Source of the DNA: an uncultured Erysipelotrichaceae bacterium
GTDB taxonomy: Bacteria > Bacillota_I > Bacilli_A > RF39 > UBA660
Length of the DNA stretch: 25,236 nucleotides
Direction: 5' to 3'
Assembly (NCBI GenBank): GCA_951801995.1
Contig: CATOOY010000011.1
Coordinates: 1-25,236 of the forward strand
The notes under the pieces were generated by a model, which saw only the letters and a list, made by a program, of their open reading frames with translations, made no database searches and was not told the origin of the DNA. Made by a program: the position numbers and the translations under genes. Shown here piece by piece: positions 1-7,718 of the stretch. Position 1 is the stretch's first letter, and each line of letters starts with the position of its first letter.

Positions 1-1066
1 CTTGCATAATATATTCTTTTCCTTCCAATCGAAGTTTTCCATTTTCTTTTACAGATTTTTCATCCCCATATTTTTCTAAATCGGTATAACTCATTACTTC
101 TGCCTTAATAAATCCACGCTCAAAATCACTGTGAATAATACCTGCACAAGCTGGAGCTTTCATGCCTTTTTGAAATGTCCAAGCTCTTACCTCATCAGAT
201 CCAGCTGTTAAAAAAGTAGCAAGGCCCAATAAATCATAAGTAGCTTTTATTAACTTATCAAGACCACTTTCATGTATACCTAAATCCTGTAAAAAAGACT
301 TTTTCTCATCATCATTTAATTCTGATAATTCTGATTCCATCTTGGCACAAACAATAATTACCTTTGCACCTTCATCTTTTGCATACTCTTCTACTTTTTT
401 CGTATAAGTATTTCCACTACCTAAAAGATCTTCTTCACCTACATTTGCCATATAAATAATAGGTTTAGCTGTAATTAAGTGAAAAGGTTTTACAAGTTTC
501 TGTTCCTCCTCATTTAATTCCAACTTTCGAATAGGAATTTCCTTTGTAAGTGCCTCTTGTAGTTTTATAAGAAGATTATACTCTATTTTTATTTCCTTAT
601 CTTTACTCATAGCCGCTTTCTTACCAATTTTAGAAAGACGATTTTCAACAATTTCTAAATCAGATAAAATAAGTTCTACATTTATTACCTCTATATCAGA
701 AATGGGATCTATATTATCTTCTACATGAATAATATTAGGATCATCAAAACATCTTACTACTTCGCAGATAGCATCTACTTCTCTTATATGTGACAAAAAT
801 TTATTTCCAAGACCTTCACCACTACTAGCGCCTTTCACAAGTCCAGCAATATCAGTAAACTCAAAAGTAGTAGGAACAAGTCTTTCTGGAACATAAAGAT
901 TTTCTAAAAAAGCAAGTCGCTCATCTGGAACCGTAACAGTTCCCACATTAGGATCAATAGTCGCAAAAGGATAATTTGCTGCTAAAATATTTTTCTTTGT
1001 AATTGCATTAAACAAAGTAGATTTTCCCACATTTGGAAGACCTACTATACCTGCTGTAAGTGCCAT
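1..1066 (-). CDS. ychF: YchF/OLA1-type ribosome-binding ATPase (3' end beyond window)
   Basis: Translation from the ATG at 1066-1064 gives 355 residues in frame to the window edge, against about 365 for the family, so only about ten C-terminal residues are missing. Seen: a P-loop (GLPNVGKS) at residues 9-16, the switch block DIAGLVKGASSGEGLGNKF, and an NVGE sequence near residue 200 at the G4 position. In this family NxxE replaces the usual NKxD and favours ATP over GTP. The C-terminal TGS-like end (GKEYIMQ) is just entered at the edge. The protein binds ribosomes and is linked to translation and stress responses. A GTGAT-type ribosome site precedes the start, and an extended -10 lies 23 bases further up, so it is probably its own transcription unit. 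Confidence 0.95.
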   Translation of the reverse strand, partial: MALTAGIVGLPNVGKSTLFNAITKKNILAANYPFATIDPNVGTVTVPDERLAFLENLYVPERLVPTTFEFTDIAGLVKGASSGEGLGNKFLSHIREVDAICEVVRCFDDPNIIHVEDNIDPISDIEVINVELILSDLEIVENRLSKIGKKAAMSKDKEIKIEYNLLIKLQEALTKEIPIRKLELNEEEQKLVKPFHLITAKPIIYMANVGEEDLLGSGNTYTKKVEEYAKDEGAKVIIVCAKMESELSELNDDEKKSFLQDLGIHESGLDKLIKATYDLLGLATFLTAGSDEVRAWTFQKGMKAPACAGIIHSDFERGFIKAEVMSYTDLEKYGDEKSVKENGKLRLEGKEYIMQ

Positions 1067-1088
1067 AATATCACTTCTTTCTAAAATC

Positions 1089-1097
1089 ATTATATCA
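1089..1097 (-). promoter_or_regulatory. Candidate ychF promoter, extended -10
   Basis: On the minus strand TATAAT (1094-1089) is preceded by TGA (1097-1095), giving the extended -10 form TGnTATAAT. No convincing -35 lies 17 bases upstream. The predicted start of transcription near 1082 would leave a leader of about 15 bases before the ATG. Confidence 0.5.
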
Positions 1098-1228
1098 CGT
1101 TTTTACATAAAATCCTATCTATTATATAAAATGTATATTTATCAAATATATTACCTTATTAGATTGATAAATAAGCATGATTTTTTAAAGTATTCTAGTT
1201 ATATATATATAAGTATCTTAAAATATGT

Positions 1229-1253
1229 AAAGAAAAAACTGTTTACACAGTTT
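1229..1253 (-). terminator. Intrinsic terminator ending the parA-parB-mscS-DUF951-abgT unit
   Basis: A perfect 7-bp stem (AAACTGT/ACAGTTT, 1236-1242 and 1247-1253) with a 4-nt loop is followed on the minus strand by TTTCTTT. It lies about 75 bases downstream of the transporter stop. The stem is short and AU-rich, so it may be weak. Confidence 0.5.
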
Positions 1254-1326
1254 CAAAAAGCCATTTGAAATATATTTTTTATTATAAAATAGAAAATTCA
1301 CTTCTTATCTTTTAATAATTATCTTC

Positions 1327-2844
1327 CTATAAAATGACACTACCTTTTAAACCTAAAGGAAGACCAATAATATACCAACCAATAATAATCAAAATCCAAA
1401 CGCCTACTAACATAAGTATAGTAGGTAAAATCATTTTAATCGTTCCAAAAATAGTAGTTTTCATTTTTTCATCTGTATTATATTTTTCTAAAAAAGCAAT
1501 CAAAATGATGAAATAAGAAAAAATAGGAGTAATAGCTTTACTAAGTCCATCTGCTACCATAAAAATATATTGTGTAAATTCTGGTGTAAGATTAGCTCTC
1601 ATAAATAAAGGAACAACAATCGGAGAAGATAAAGTCCACTTTTCCAAAGTACCAGGTACAATAAGACCAATAATAAAAATAAGAAAAAAGGTGGCTAAAA
1701 TAAGTGGAATTCCTGAAAATTGTGCATAACTAAGTAAACTTATTAGAAAAGAAGCAAATACTTCTCCTAAATTTGTCCAATTTAAAATGCCAATTAATTG
1801 CGATGCAAAAAAAATTAAAACAAATACATATCCTAAATTATCAAAACTTTTAGAAAGACCCACACTATAATCTGTACTACTTTTTATATTTCCAGAAATT
1901 TTACCATATACATAACTACAAACCATAAGTACAATAGATATAATATAAACCACAGCAGAACGGAATGGTGCATTTTCACCAAGAAGTTTCATGATATAAG
2001 TATCTTCATTCTTATTCAGTAAAATTCCACTTCCAAAAAAACCAGGAACAATTAAGTAAAGAATAAAAAGTATCATCAAAATAAATGTAATATTGCTAAA
2101 AATCAAAGCTTTTTTACTTATTTTTAAATTTTCTTCTATATCAGCTTTTACGTTTGGAAGTTTAGGAAATAAAAATTTATGAATAAAAAATGTTCCAAGT
2201 AAAACAATAAAAGCTGTACTACCTATCATAATATAAAATTGCGAAAATAAAGAAAAACGATAGGTACTATCTACTTCTACCTTTGCAGACATACTAGTAA
2301 GTTCTCCCAGTGTAAAAGTATGATAATTAGGAGCAAAACCACTTGCATAACCACTTGTAATACCAATAAATACAGTTAAAATACCAAGCAAAGGATTTTT
2401 ACCTAAATATTTATATAAGACACCAACAAAAGGTAACAATATAGCAAAACTATAATCACCTAAAAAGGTAGAAACAATACTAATAAAAAGAATAAAAGCT
2501 GTAATAACACTTGTTTTTACTTTTTTAAGAGGATGAAATACAGCCTTAAATAATCCACTTTTTTCTCCAATACTAATCCCAATTAAGCTTAAGATAAGTA
2601 AAAAAAGGGGTTCAAATAAAGTTATATTTGTCACAGCATTACTAAAAAAGTAAGTAATTCCATCTATAGATAGAAAATTACGAACAGAAGTAACAGATGT
2701 TTCTAAAGTTCCATTTACAATAGATGTTTTATCTGCTCGAACTTGTAAAAAAGAACAAAGGACACTAGCAAGTATAACAAGTACAATTAAGAACATAATT
2801 GTAAATACAGGTCCTAAATTTAATTTCTTTTCTTTCTTTTTCAT
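1327..2844 (-). CDS. AbgT-family membrane transporter
   Basis: A 505-aa polytopic membrane protein with about a dozen hydrophobic segments. An N-terminal transmembrane helix is followed by an extracytoplasmic loop of about 50 residues. Family-like blocks are the helix with LFEPLFLLILSLIGISIGEKSGL, the TSGYASGFAPN stretch in the middle of the protein, and the C-terminal LEKWTLSSPIVVPLF followed by a conserved D and ITPIF. These match the AbgT family, which includes E. coli AbgT (p-aminobenzoyl-glutamate uptake) and MtrF-like exporters. Substrate and direction cannot be read from sequence: folate precursors or sulfonamide-type drugs are both known for the family. AAGGAGG precedes the ATG, and the gene lies 9 bases after the DUF951 gene, as the last member of the parAB operon. 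YfcC-type carriers were considered, but the C-terminal signature fits AbgT better. Confidence 0.8.
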   Translation of the reverse strand: MKKKEKKLNLGPVFTIMFLIVLVILASVLCSFLQVRADKTSIVNGTLETSVTSVRNFLSIDGITYFFSNAVTNITLFEPLFLLILSLIGISIGEKSGLFKAVFHPLKKVKTSVITAFILFISIVSTFLGDYSFAILLPFVGVLYKYLGKNPLLGILTVFIGITSGYASGFAPNYHTFTLGELTSMSAKVEVDSTYRFSLFSQFYIMIGSTAFIVLLGTFFIHKFLFPKLPNVKADIEENLKISKKALIFSNITFILMILFILYLIVPGFFGSGILLNKNEDTYIMKLLGENAPFRSAVVYIISIVLMVCSYVYGKISGNIKSSTDYSVGLSKSFDNLGYVFVLIFFASQLIGILNWTNLGEVFASFLISLLSYAQFSGIPLILATFFLIFIIGLIVPGTLEKWTLSSPIVVPLFMRANLTPEFTQYIFMVADGLSKAITPIFSYFIILIAFLEKYNTDEKMKTTIFGTIKMILPTILMLVGVWILIIIGWYIIGLPLGLKGSVIL

Positions 2845-2853
2845 AAAACCTCC

Positions 2854-3039
2854 TTAGTAGGTTACAACTTTCTTAAGTTTTTTATTAAACTCAATTCTAG
2901 GAAGCATAATCTGTCTACCACAATAAATACACTTTATTTTAATATCTGCCCCTACTCTTGTAATAATCCACTCATTTGTTCCACATGGATGTTGTTTTTT
3001 CATAATAACCTTACTTCCCAAACGATATTCTTTATCCAT
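2854..3039 (-). CDS. DUF951 small zinc-ribbon-like protein
   Basis: A 61-aa protein with the DUF951 pattern: an acidic start, a KKQHPCG block (about residues 15-21), IKCIYCGRQIMLPR in the middle, and a basic end. HPCG plus CIYCG offer His/Cys ligands compatible with a small metal site, which is inference. The biochemical role is unknown. The start overlaps the end of mscS by 8 bases, implying translational coupling. The mscS-DUF951 pairing close to ychF and parAB is common in Firmicutes, as I recall it. Confidence 0.85.
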   Translation of the reverse strand: MDKEYRLGSKVIMKKQHPCGTNEWIITRVGADIKIKCIYCGRQIMLPRIEFNKKLKKVVTY

Positions 3040-3823
3040 TATGTATCACCACTTGATGATATGGAATATTTATTTTATTAAATTCTAAAGCCATTTTTAC
3101 TTTTTTACGAATTACTCTTTGTACATCATATTGCATCATAGGTGTACAAGGGGCAACAATACGAAAAATAACAGCATCTTCCCCAAGTTCTTCTACACCA
3201 AGTACTTCTATTTTCCCCTTAACAGGTTTCAGTTCTGTATTTAACTCCTTACACAAATTTTTAAGAACTCTTTCTGCAAAAAGTAAATCAGCTTTATAAT
3301 CAATCGATACATCTACAATTGCTAAATTATCTTCTAAACTATGATTGATAACTTCTGTTATGAAACGATTAGAAATCATTTTTACTTCACCAGTATATGC
3401 TTTAATTTTAGTAGTTTTCATTCCAAGAGCAACTACTTCTCCTTTAAATCCACCAATAGTTACATAATCACCTATTTTATATTGATTTTCTATTAAAATG
3501 AAAATCCCAGCAAAAAAATCTTTAAGTACATCTTGTAATGCAAGACCTGCTACAACTCCAATAGCACCTATAGATGCAACAATTGTTTTTGTATCAATCT
3601 GAAATATTTCTAAAATAATTAAAAGAGAAACAATAATTAAAATATATTTTAAAATATTATTAAAAAGAACAATTAATGTTTTTGTCTTTTTTTCTTCTCC
3701 ATACTGAGCACCTTTCATAATAATTGCTTTTCCTATTTTACGAAAAATATTATAAATAACAATAGAAGACACTATTACTAATATAGGGCCCACCGTTTCT
3801 TTTACTAAGATTTTATCCAACAT
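3032..3823 (-). CDS. mscS: Small-conductance mechanosensitive channel (MscS family)
   Basis: A 263-aa protein with three N-terminal hydrophobic helices (about 8-28, 51-75 and 80-110). The third is the glycine/alanine-rich pore helix containing SIGAIGVVAGLALQDVLKDF. The beta domain follows with KIGDYV at 116-121, then a cytoplasmic alpha/beta domain. The length is near that of E. coli MscS (286 aa). It opens under membrane tension to release solutes during hypo-osmotic shock. It starts 4 bases after parB and overlaps the DUF951 gene, so it is cotranscribed with the chromosome-partition genes. The start ATG is preceded by AAAGGAATGAT. Confidence 0.92.
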   Translation of the reverse strand: MLDKILVKETVGPILVIVSSIVIYNIFRKIGKAIIMKGAQYGEEKKTKTLIVLFNNILKYILIIVSLLIILEIFQIDTKTIVASIGAIGVVAGLALQDVLKDFFAGIFILIENQYKIGDYVTIGGFKGEVVALGMKTTKIKAYTGEVKMISNRFITEVINHSLEDNLAIVDVSIDYKADLLFAERVLKNLCKELNTELKPVKGKIEVLGVEELGEDAVIFRIVAPCTPMMQYDVQRVIRKKVKMALEFNKINIPYHQVVIHNG

Positions 3824-3827
3824 ATAA

Positions 3828-4712
3828 TCATTCCTTTATATCTAAAATCTCTAAAATACGATTTAAATCTGCTACATTCACAAAAGAAATTTCTATTTTT
3901 TTATCTTTTATTTTTACTTTCGTATCCAATTTATCCATCATAAGTTCTTCTACATATTTATATTCATTTGTTCTTGGTTTTCTATCTATCTTAATCTTTT
4001 TTTCAACATTTTTATTATCTGCCAATTTTTCTATCTCTCTAACAGGAAGGTTATCCTCTGTAATACGAGATGCAAACGCAAGAATTTGTTCCTCATCTTC
4101 CATTTTACTTAAAACACGTGCATGGCTCATACTAATTTTCCCATCACTAACCAAATCTTGTACTGTAATAGGAAGTCTTAAAATTCCAAGTAAATTGGTA
4201 ATATGGCTTCTACTTTTTCCCACTTTTTTAGCAAGTTCATCCTGTGTTAGATGTAATTTTTCAATCATTAAATGATATGCTTCTGCTTCTTCAATAGCAT
4301 TTAAATTTTCTCTTTGTAAATTTTCCAAAAGAGCTATTTCCATCATCTGTTCATCTGTAAATGAACGAATAATAGCAGGAATTGTCTCTAGTCCAGCCAG
4401 TTTAGAAGCACGAACTCTTCTCTCCCCAGCAATAATATCATATCCTTTAATACTTTTTTTAACAATAATTGGTTGAAATACACCATGTTCTCTAATAGAA
4501 TCTGCAAGATCTTTTAAAGCTTCTTCATCAAAATTTTTACGTGGTTGATAAGGATTAACTCTAAGATCAGAAAGGGGAATTTCGATTATTTCCTCTGCCC
4601 TTACATCTTCATAAATTCTTCTTTCTACAGTATCAATACTATTGATATCCAAATTTTCATTATTAAACAATTGTTCAAGACCTCTACCAAGAGCTCTTTT
4701 TTTATTCTCCAT
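3828..4712 (-). CDS. parB: Chromosome-partitioning protein ParB/Spo0J
   Basis: 294 aa from the ATG chosen here, which gives the normal N-terminus MENKKRALGRGLEQLF. A TTG at 4721 would add three residues, and the AAAGGAAGTGAT ribosome site is spaced equally plausibly for either start. Seen: the short N-terminal ParA-stimulating peptide, then a ParB/Srx CTP-binding domain with NPYQPRKNF, GERRVRA (96-102) and ENLQREN (130-136). A helix-turn-helix (QDELAKKVGKSRSHI) and a short C-terminal dimer domain follow. ParB loads at parS near the origin, clamps DNA using CTP, and acts with ParA and SMC. The reading frame overlaps the end of parA. I saw no parS palindrome in the window. Confidence 0.95.
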   Translation of the reverse strand: MENKKRALGRGLEQLFNNENLDINSIDTVERRIYEDVRAEEIIEIPLSDLRVNPYQPRKNFDEEALKDLADSIREHGVFQPIIVKKSIKGYDIIAGERRVRASKLAGLETIPAIIRSFTDEQMMEIALLENLQRENLNAIEEAEAYHLMIEKLHLTQDELAKKVGKSRSHITNLLGILRLPITVQDLVSDGKISMSHARVLSKMEDEEQILAFASRITEDNLPVREIEKLADNKNVEKKIKIDRKPRTNEYKYVEELMMDKLDTKVKIKDKKIEISFVNVADLNRILEILDIKE

Positions 4713-5487
4713 TTCTTGCAATCACTTCCTTTGCCAAATTTAAATAAGCCTCTGTTCCTCTACTTTGTGGATCATAAGCAATAATAGGTTTCCCATGTCC
4801 TGGTGCTTCAGACAAACGAACAAGTCTTGGAATAATTGTATCATAAACTCGTTCTTTAAAGAAACTTTTAATATCTTCTACTACCTCAAGTCCTAAATTA
4901 GTACGATTATCAAGCATAGTTAATAAAACACCTTCAATATCAAGTTTTGGATTGAGTGTCTTTTGTGCAAGCATAATTGTATTTAAAAGTTGCATAATTC
5001 CTTCTAGTGCAAAAAACTCACATTGTACAGGAATAATAACAGAATCAGAAGCTGTAAGTGCATTACTTGTTAAAAGACCTAAAGAGGGTGGACAATCTAC
5101 AATAATGTAATCAAAAACATCACGAGCTTCTTCTAAATGCTTTTTAAGTTGTGCATTTTTTTGAAAATTATTATCTCCTCTACCCATTTCCATTAATTCT
5201 ATATCTGCTCCTGCTAAATTAATAGTAGCTGGCATTACATACAGATTTTTAAATTTAGTAGAAACAATAGTATCACTCAAAAGACATCTATCCATAATTA
5301 AATCATAAACGCTTTTTTCTATATCTGCTTTATTAATTCCTACACCTGTTGTAGTATTCCCTTGTGGATCTAAATCAACAAGTAGTACTTTCTTCTTAAG
5401 ATAGCCCAAAGAAGCTGCCAAATTAATACTAGAAGTTGTTTTTCCCACTCCACCCTTTTGATTAACAAGTGAGATAATTTTAGCCAT
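4702..5487 (-). CDS. parA: Chromosome-partitioning ATPase ParA/Soj
   Basis: 261 aa with the deviant Walker A box KGGVGKTT (11-18), DLDPQGN (38-44) and the Walker B region DCPP (121-124), typical of short Soj-type ParA without an N-terminal DNA-binding extension. ATP-bound dimers bind nucleoid DNA and move ParB-bound origins. Soj proteins also regulate DnaA. It is the first gene of a five-gene operon. Its start has GGTGAT three bases before the ATG, and an extended -10 (TGATAAAAT, 5531-5523) lies about 35 bases upstream. The neighbourhood matches the soj-spo0J locus near oriC in Firmicutes. Confidence 0.95.
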   Translation of the reverse strand: MAKIISLVNQKGGVGKTTSSINLAASLGYLKKKVLLVDLDPQGNTTTGVGINKADIEKSVYDLIMDRCLLSDTIVSTKFKNLYVMPATINLAGADIELMEMGRGDNNFQKNAQLKKHLEEARDVFDYIIVDCPPSLGLLTSNALTASDSVIIPVQCEFFALEGIMQLLNTIMLAQKTLNPKLDIEGVLLTMLDNRTNLGLEVVEDIKSFFKERVYDTIIPRLVRLSEAPGHGKPIIAYDPQSRGTEAYLNLAKEVIARNGE

Positions 5488-5522
5488 ACTATCACCATTC
5501 CTACATTTACTTCACATACAAC

Positions 5523-5531
5523 ATTTTATCA
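5523..5531 (-). promoter_or_regulatory. Candidate parA operon promoter, extended -10
   Basis: Minus-strand TGATAAAAT sits about 35 bases before the parA ATG. A good -35 is not visible at the expected distance. The rest of the gap (about 5540-5680) is AT-rich with no gene that I can support. Confidence 0.35.
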
Positions 5532-5678
5532 TAGAAAAGGAAATAAATCCATATAAAGAAATTACATTTAATAATTTTATACTGAAATGCTCAAATAATA
5601 AAAAGGATAAGATAGCCAAAAAAAAGAAAATAATATTAACAAAATCTCCAAATTTTTAATACTGAATTCTTATTTTAA

Positions 5679-5708
5679 ATATAAAAAAGTTTGCATTTGC
5701 AAACTTTT
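5679..5708 (-). terminator. Strong intrinsic terminator after rpsI
   Basis: A perfect 10-bp stem (AAAAGTTTGC/GCAAACTTTT, 5685-5694 and 5699-5708) with a 4-nt loop is followed on the minus strand by an uninterrupted U-run. It begins 15 bases after the rpsI stop and separates rplM-rpsI from the parAB operon. Confidence 0.88.
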
Positions 5709-5722
5709 GAAACAAATAAATA

Positions 5723-6139
5723 TTAACGTTTTGAAAATTGTGGAGCTCTACGAGCAGCTTTCAAACCTGGTTTTTTACGTTCTTTAATTCTCGCATCGCG
5801 AGTAATAAAACCTGCTCTTTTTAAAATAGTACGATAACTATCTTCTTTTCCTTCATTTCCTTCATCATACTGCAAAAGGGCTCTTGCAATTCCTAAACGA
5901 ATAGCACCAGCAGCACCAGTAAATCCTCCACCATTTACTTTTACAGTAATATCAAATGTATTTTCATTATTTGTAGCAACCAAAGGTTGTTTTAAATCCA
6001 TAATATTTGTTTCATATGGAAAAAATTCTTTTACATCTACACCATTGATTGTAATATTCCCTTTTCCAGGAACCATTCTAACTTGTGCAACAGAAGTCTT
6101 TCTTCTACCTGTTCCTACAAAAACTCTATCTTTTTTCAT
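5723..6139 (-). CDS. rpsI: 30S ribosomal protein S9
   Basis: 138 aa, slightly longer than the usual 130. Seen: the N-terminal VGTGRRKTSVAQVRM block, the GGGFTGAAGAIRLGIARAL core, and the invariant basic tail ending RRAPQFSKR. That tail reaches the ribosomal P site. It is the second gene of the rplM-rpsI pair, 11 bases after rplM, an arrangement conserved across bacteria. A strong terminator follows. Confidence 0.98.
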   Translation of the reverse strand: MKKDRVFVGTGRRKTSVAQVRMVPGKGNITINGVDVKEFFPYETNIMDLKQPLVATNNENTFDITVKVNGGGFTGAAGAIRLGIARALLQYDEGNEGKEDSYRTILKRAGFITRDARIKERKKPGLKAARRAPQFSKR

Positions 6140-6150
6140 ATAAAACCCTC

Positions 6151-6585
6151 CTATTTAATTTCCAACTTTATTGGTTTTTGTGCAGCATGTGGATGACTTT
6201 CTCCAGCATATACAAATAACTTTCTATACATTTGACGACCAAGTCTTCCTTTAGGAAGCATTCCTTTAATAGCTCTTTCAACCATTTCTACAGGATATTT
6301 TTCTTTCATTTCCTTAGCAGTTCTTTCCCTAAGTCCACCAGTATAACCACTATGATTATAATAAATTTTATCATTTAACTTATTACCAGTTAAATTCACT
6401 TTTTCAGCATTGACAATAATAACATTATCACCACAATCAATATGAGGTGTAAAAGTTGTTTTATTTTTTCCTCTTAATATATGTGCTGCTTTAGTAGCAA
6501 GTCTACCTAAGTTCACATCAGTAGCATCTAACACATAAAAATCACGAACAACTTCTTCTTTTTTTTGCATATAAGTATTTTTCAT
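6151..6585 (-). CDS. rplM: 50S ribosomal protein L13
   Basis: 144 aa, the usual length. Seen: WYVLDATD-like FYVLDATDVNLGRLATKAAHILRG near the N-terminus, TPHIDCGD, and the MLPKGRLGRQMYRKLFVYAGESHPHAAQKP block near the C-terminus. L13 is an early-assembly protein of the large subunit. It is the first gene of the rplM-rpsI operon, under a near-consensus promoter and a structured 5' leader that probably mediates feedback control. Confidence 0.98.
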   Translation of the reverse strand: MKNTYMQKKEEVVRDFYVLDATDVNLGRLATKAAHILRGKNKTTFTPHIDCGDNVIIVNAEKVNLTGNKLNDKIYYNHSGYTGGLRERTAKEMKEKYPVEMVERAIKGMLPKGRLGRQMYRKLFVYAGESHPHAAQKPIKLEIK

Positions 6586-6655
6586 ATTTTTATCCTTCCT
6601 TATCTTACTTTAGAAAGTGTTCCCAATACTTTCTAAAACGGGAATTAATGTACCA
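6586..6655 (-). ncRNA. Structured rplM leader, probable L13 autoregulatory leader
   Basis: The predicted transcript start near 6655 gives a leader of about 70 nt. It contains a perfect 10-bp hairpin, TTTAGAAAGT/ACTTTCTAAA (arms 6628-6637 and 6609-6618), with a 9-nt loop. The loop carries GGGAA (6624-6620), which can pair with UUCCC just 5' of the stem (6644-6640), allowing a pseudoknot. The hairpin lies directly upstream of the ribosome site. L13 leader RNAs are known before rplM in Firmicutes. Assignment to that family is inference from position and structure. Confidence 0.65.
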
Positions 6656-6661
6656 GTTAAA

Positions 6662-6690
6662 ATTCTACTAGAATTCTATGAAAAAGTCAA
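6662..6690 (-). promoter_or_regulatory. rplM-rpsI promoter (sigma-A type)
   Basis: Minus-strand TTGACT (6690-6685), a 17-bp spacer and TAGAAT (6667-6662). Each hexamer is one base from consensus. It lies between the rpmE terminator and the L13 leader. Confidence 0.8.
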
Positions 6691-6724
6691 TGAAAAATTC
6701 ACTTTTTCTCTAGAAAATAAAAAA

Positions 6725-6755
6725 ATAGGAAAAAAAAGCATTATGCTGCTTTTTT
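6725..6755 (-). terminator. rpmE terminator that contains the stop codon
   Basis: A stem of AAAAAAGCA/TGCTTTTTT (6747-6755 and 6732-6740) closes a 6-nt loop and is followed by more U residues on the minus strand. The rpmE TAA (6743-6741) lies in the loop, and the last Lys-Lys-Ala codons form the 5' arm. Confidence 0.75.
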
Positions 6756-6956
6756 TGTATCAAGTCCATATTTTTTATTGAATTTGTCCACATTTCCTTT
6801 TCGAGATACTTGTGTTTGTTTTCCAGTATAAAAAGGATGACATTTATCACAAACTTCCAAATGTAATTCTTTCGTATTAGAACGAACTTCAAATTCATTT
6901 CCACAAGAACAAGTAACCTTTGTTGTTACAAATTCAGGATGTATTCCTTTTTTCAT
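6741..6956 (-). CDS. rpmE: 50S ribosomal protein L31, zinc-binding type
   Basis: 71 aa from the ATG at 6956, which begins MKKGIHPEF as in most L31 proteins and has AAGGAG upstream. An in-frame ATG at 6980 would add eight atypical residues and has a poor ribosome site. Two cysteine pairs (CSCGN and CDKCHPFYTGKQ) mark the C+ type that binds zinc, as opposed to the zinc-free paralogue made under zinc limitation. It has its own promoter and a terminator folded into its stop region. It lies downstream of murA and fba, as in B. subtilis, but with no rho. Confidence 0.95.
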   Translation of the reverse strand: MKKGIHPEFVTTKVTCSCGNEFEVRSNTKELHLEVCDKCHPFYTGKQTQVSRKGNVDKFNKKYGLDTKKAA

Positions 6957-6978
6957 TGTACTCAAATCTCCTTCCGCC

Positions 6979-6997
6979 ATGACCTATAAAAAGTCAT
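6979..6997 (-). promoter_or_regulatory. Small hairpin in the rpmE leader
   Basis: ATGAC/GTCAT (6997-6993 and 6983-6979) around a 9-nt loop lies in the predicted leader, just upstream of the rpmE ribosome site. L31 leader motifs are known in several phyla. A 5-bp stem alone is weak evidence for one. Confidence 0.3.
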
Positions 6998-7016
6998 AGT
7001 AATTTCTAGCCATTTT

Positions 7017-7045
7017 ATTATAACAACTTTCATATAAAAACGCAA
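7017..7045 (-). promoter_or_regulatory. rpmE promoter, extended -10
   Basis: Minus-strand TTGCGT (7045-7040), a 17-bp spacer ending in TGT, and TATAAT (7022-7017). The perfect extended -10 compensates for a weak -35. Confidence 0.7.
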
Positions 7046-7052
7046 GAACTTT

Positions 7053-7688
7053 TTAATCTCTACTATTTCCTAATATACGAAGTAAGTCAATAAATATATT
7101 AATGAAGTCTAAATAAAGTTGAAAAGCACCATATATAGCTACTTTATCCTCATCAATAAATTCTGACAAAGATCTAATCTTCTGCATATCATAAGCTGTA
7201 TAACCAAAAAATATAACTAAACCAATGCAAGAAATAACTATATCAAAAGTACTATTTCCTAAAAATAGATTAATAAGAACCATAATAATAAGACCAAATA
7301 ATCCAATAAGTAGCAAAGTACCAAGCTTACTCAAATCCACTTTTGTAAAATATCCAAATAAAGCAAATAAACCAAATAGTAAACTAGTAATACCAAATAC
7401 AAGTAAAATAGAAGACATTTGGAATAATAAGAAAATACTAGAAAATGTAAGTCCTGAAATAAAACAATAAATTAAATATGTAATAATAGCAGTTTGATAT
7501 TTCATTTTATGAATACGTGACCCTAAAAATAAAGCCAAAATAATTTCCACTATAGCAAATACAAAATACATTCTAGCTACATTATAAACCATTGTTTCAC
7601 TTGTACAAACATAAAATCCTGTTAAAAAGGTAATAAGTAAGCCTATAAATAACCATCCAAAGACTTTAGGATATACTTTTTTATTCAT
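7053..7688 (-). CDS. Bax inhibitor-1 (BI-1/YccA) family membrane protein
   Basis: 211 aa with about seven hydrophobic helices and short loops. The C-terminal signature matches the BI-1 family: FFGYTAYDMQKIR, then LYLDFINIFIDLLRILG. Bacterial members are inner-membrane proteins. A related Bacillus protein behaves as a pH-sensitive calcium leak channel, but the role here cannot be deduced. It starts 30 bases after the SGNH-like gene and has its own extended -10. The GGAGGTGG ribosome site is good. Confidence 0.85.
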   Translation of the reverse strand: MNKKVYPKVFGWLFIGLLITFLTGFYVCTSETMVYNVARMYFVFAIVEIILALFLGSRIHKMKYQTAIITYLIYCFISGLTFSSIFLLFQMSSILLVFGITSLLFGLFALFGYFTKVDLSKLGTLLLIGLFGLIIMVLINLFLGNSTFDIVISCIGLVIFFGYTAYDMQKIRSLSEFIDEDKVAIYGAFQLYLDFINIFIDLLRILGNSRD

Positions 7689-7705
7689 AATCCACCTCCA
7701 TAAAA

Positions 7706-7714
7706 ATTATAACA
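7706..7714 (-). promoter_or_regulatory. Candidate promoter of the BI-1 gene, extended -10
   Basis: Minus-strand TGTTATAAT inside TTTGTGTTATAAT, 17 bases before the ATG and overlapping the end of the upstream gene. The same 13-base string precedes the leucine-rich-repeat gene. The -35 is poor. A leader this short would start almost at the ribosome site. Confidence 0.45.
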
Positions 7715-7718
7715 CAAA

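Noticed and set aside
3828..5722. parS site near parAB
   Set aside because: I searched by eye for the TGTTTCACGTGAAACA type palindrome in and around the genes and found no close match.
6710..6904. 64-codon minus-strand frame overlapping rpmE
   Set aside because: It is an out-of-frame reading of rpmE and its terminator, with no own ribosome site.
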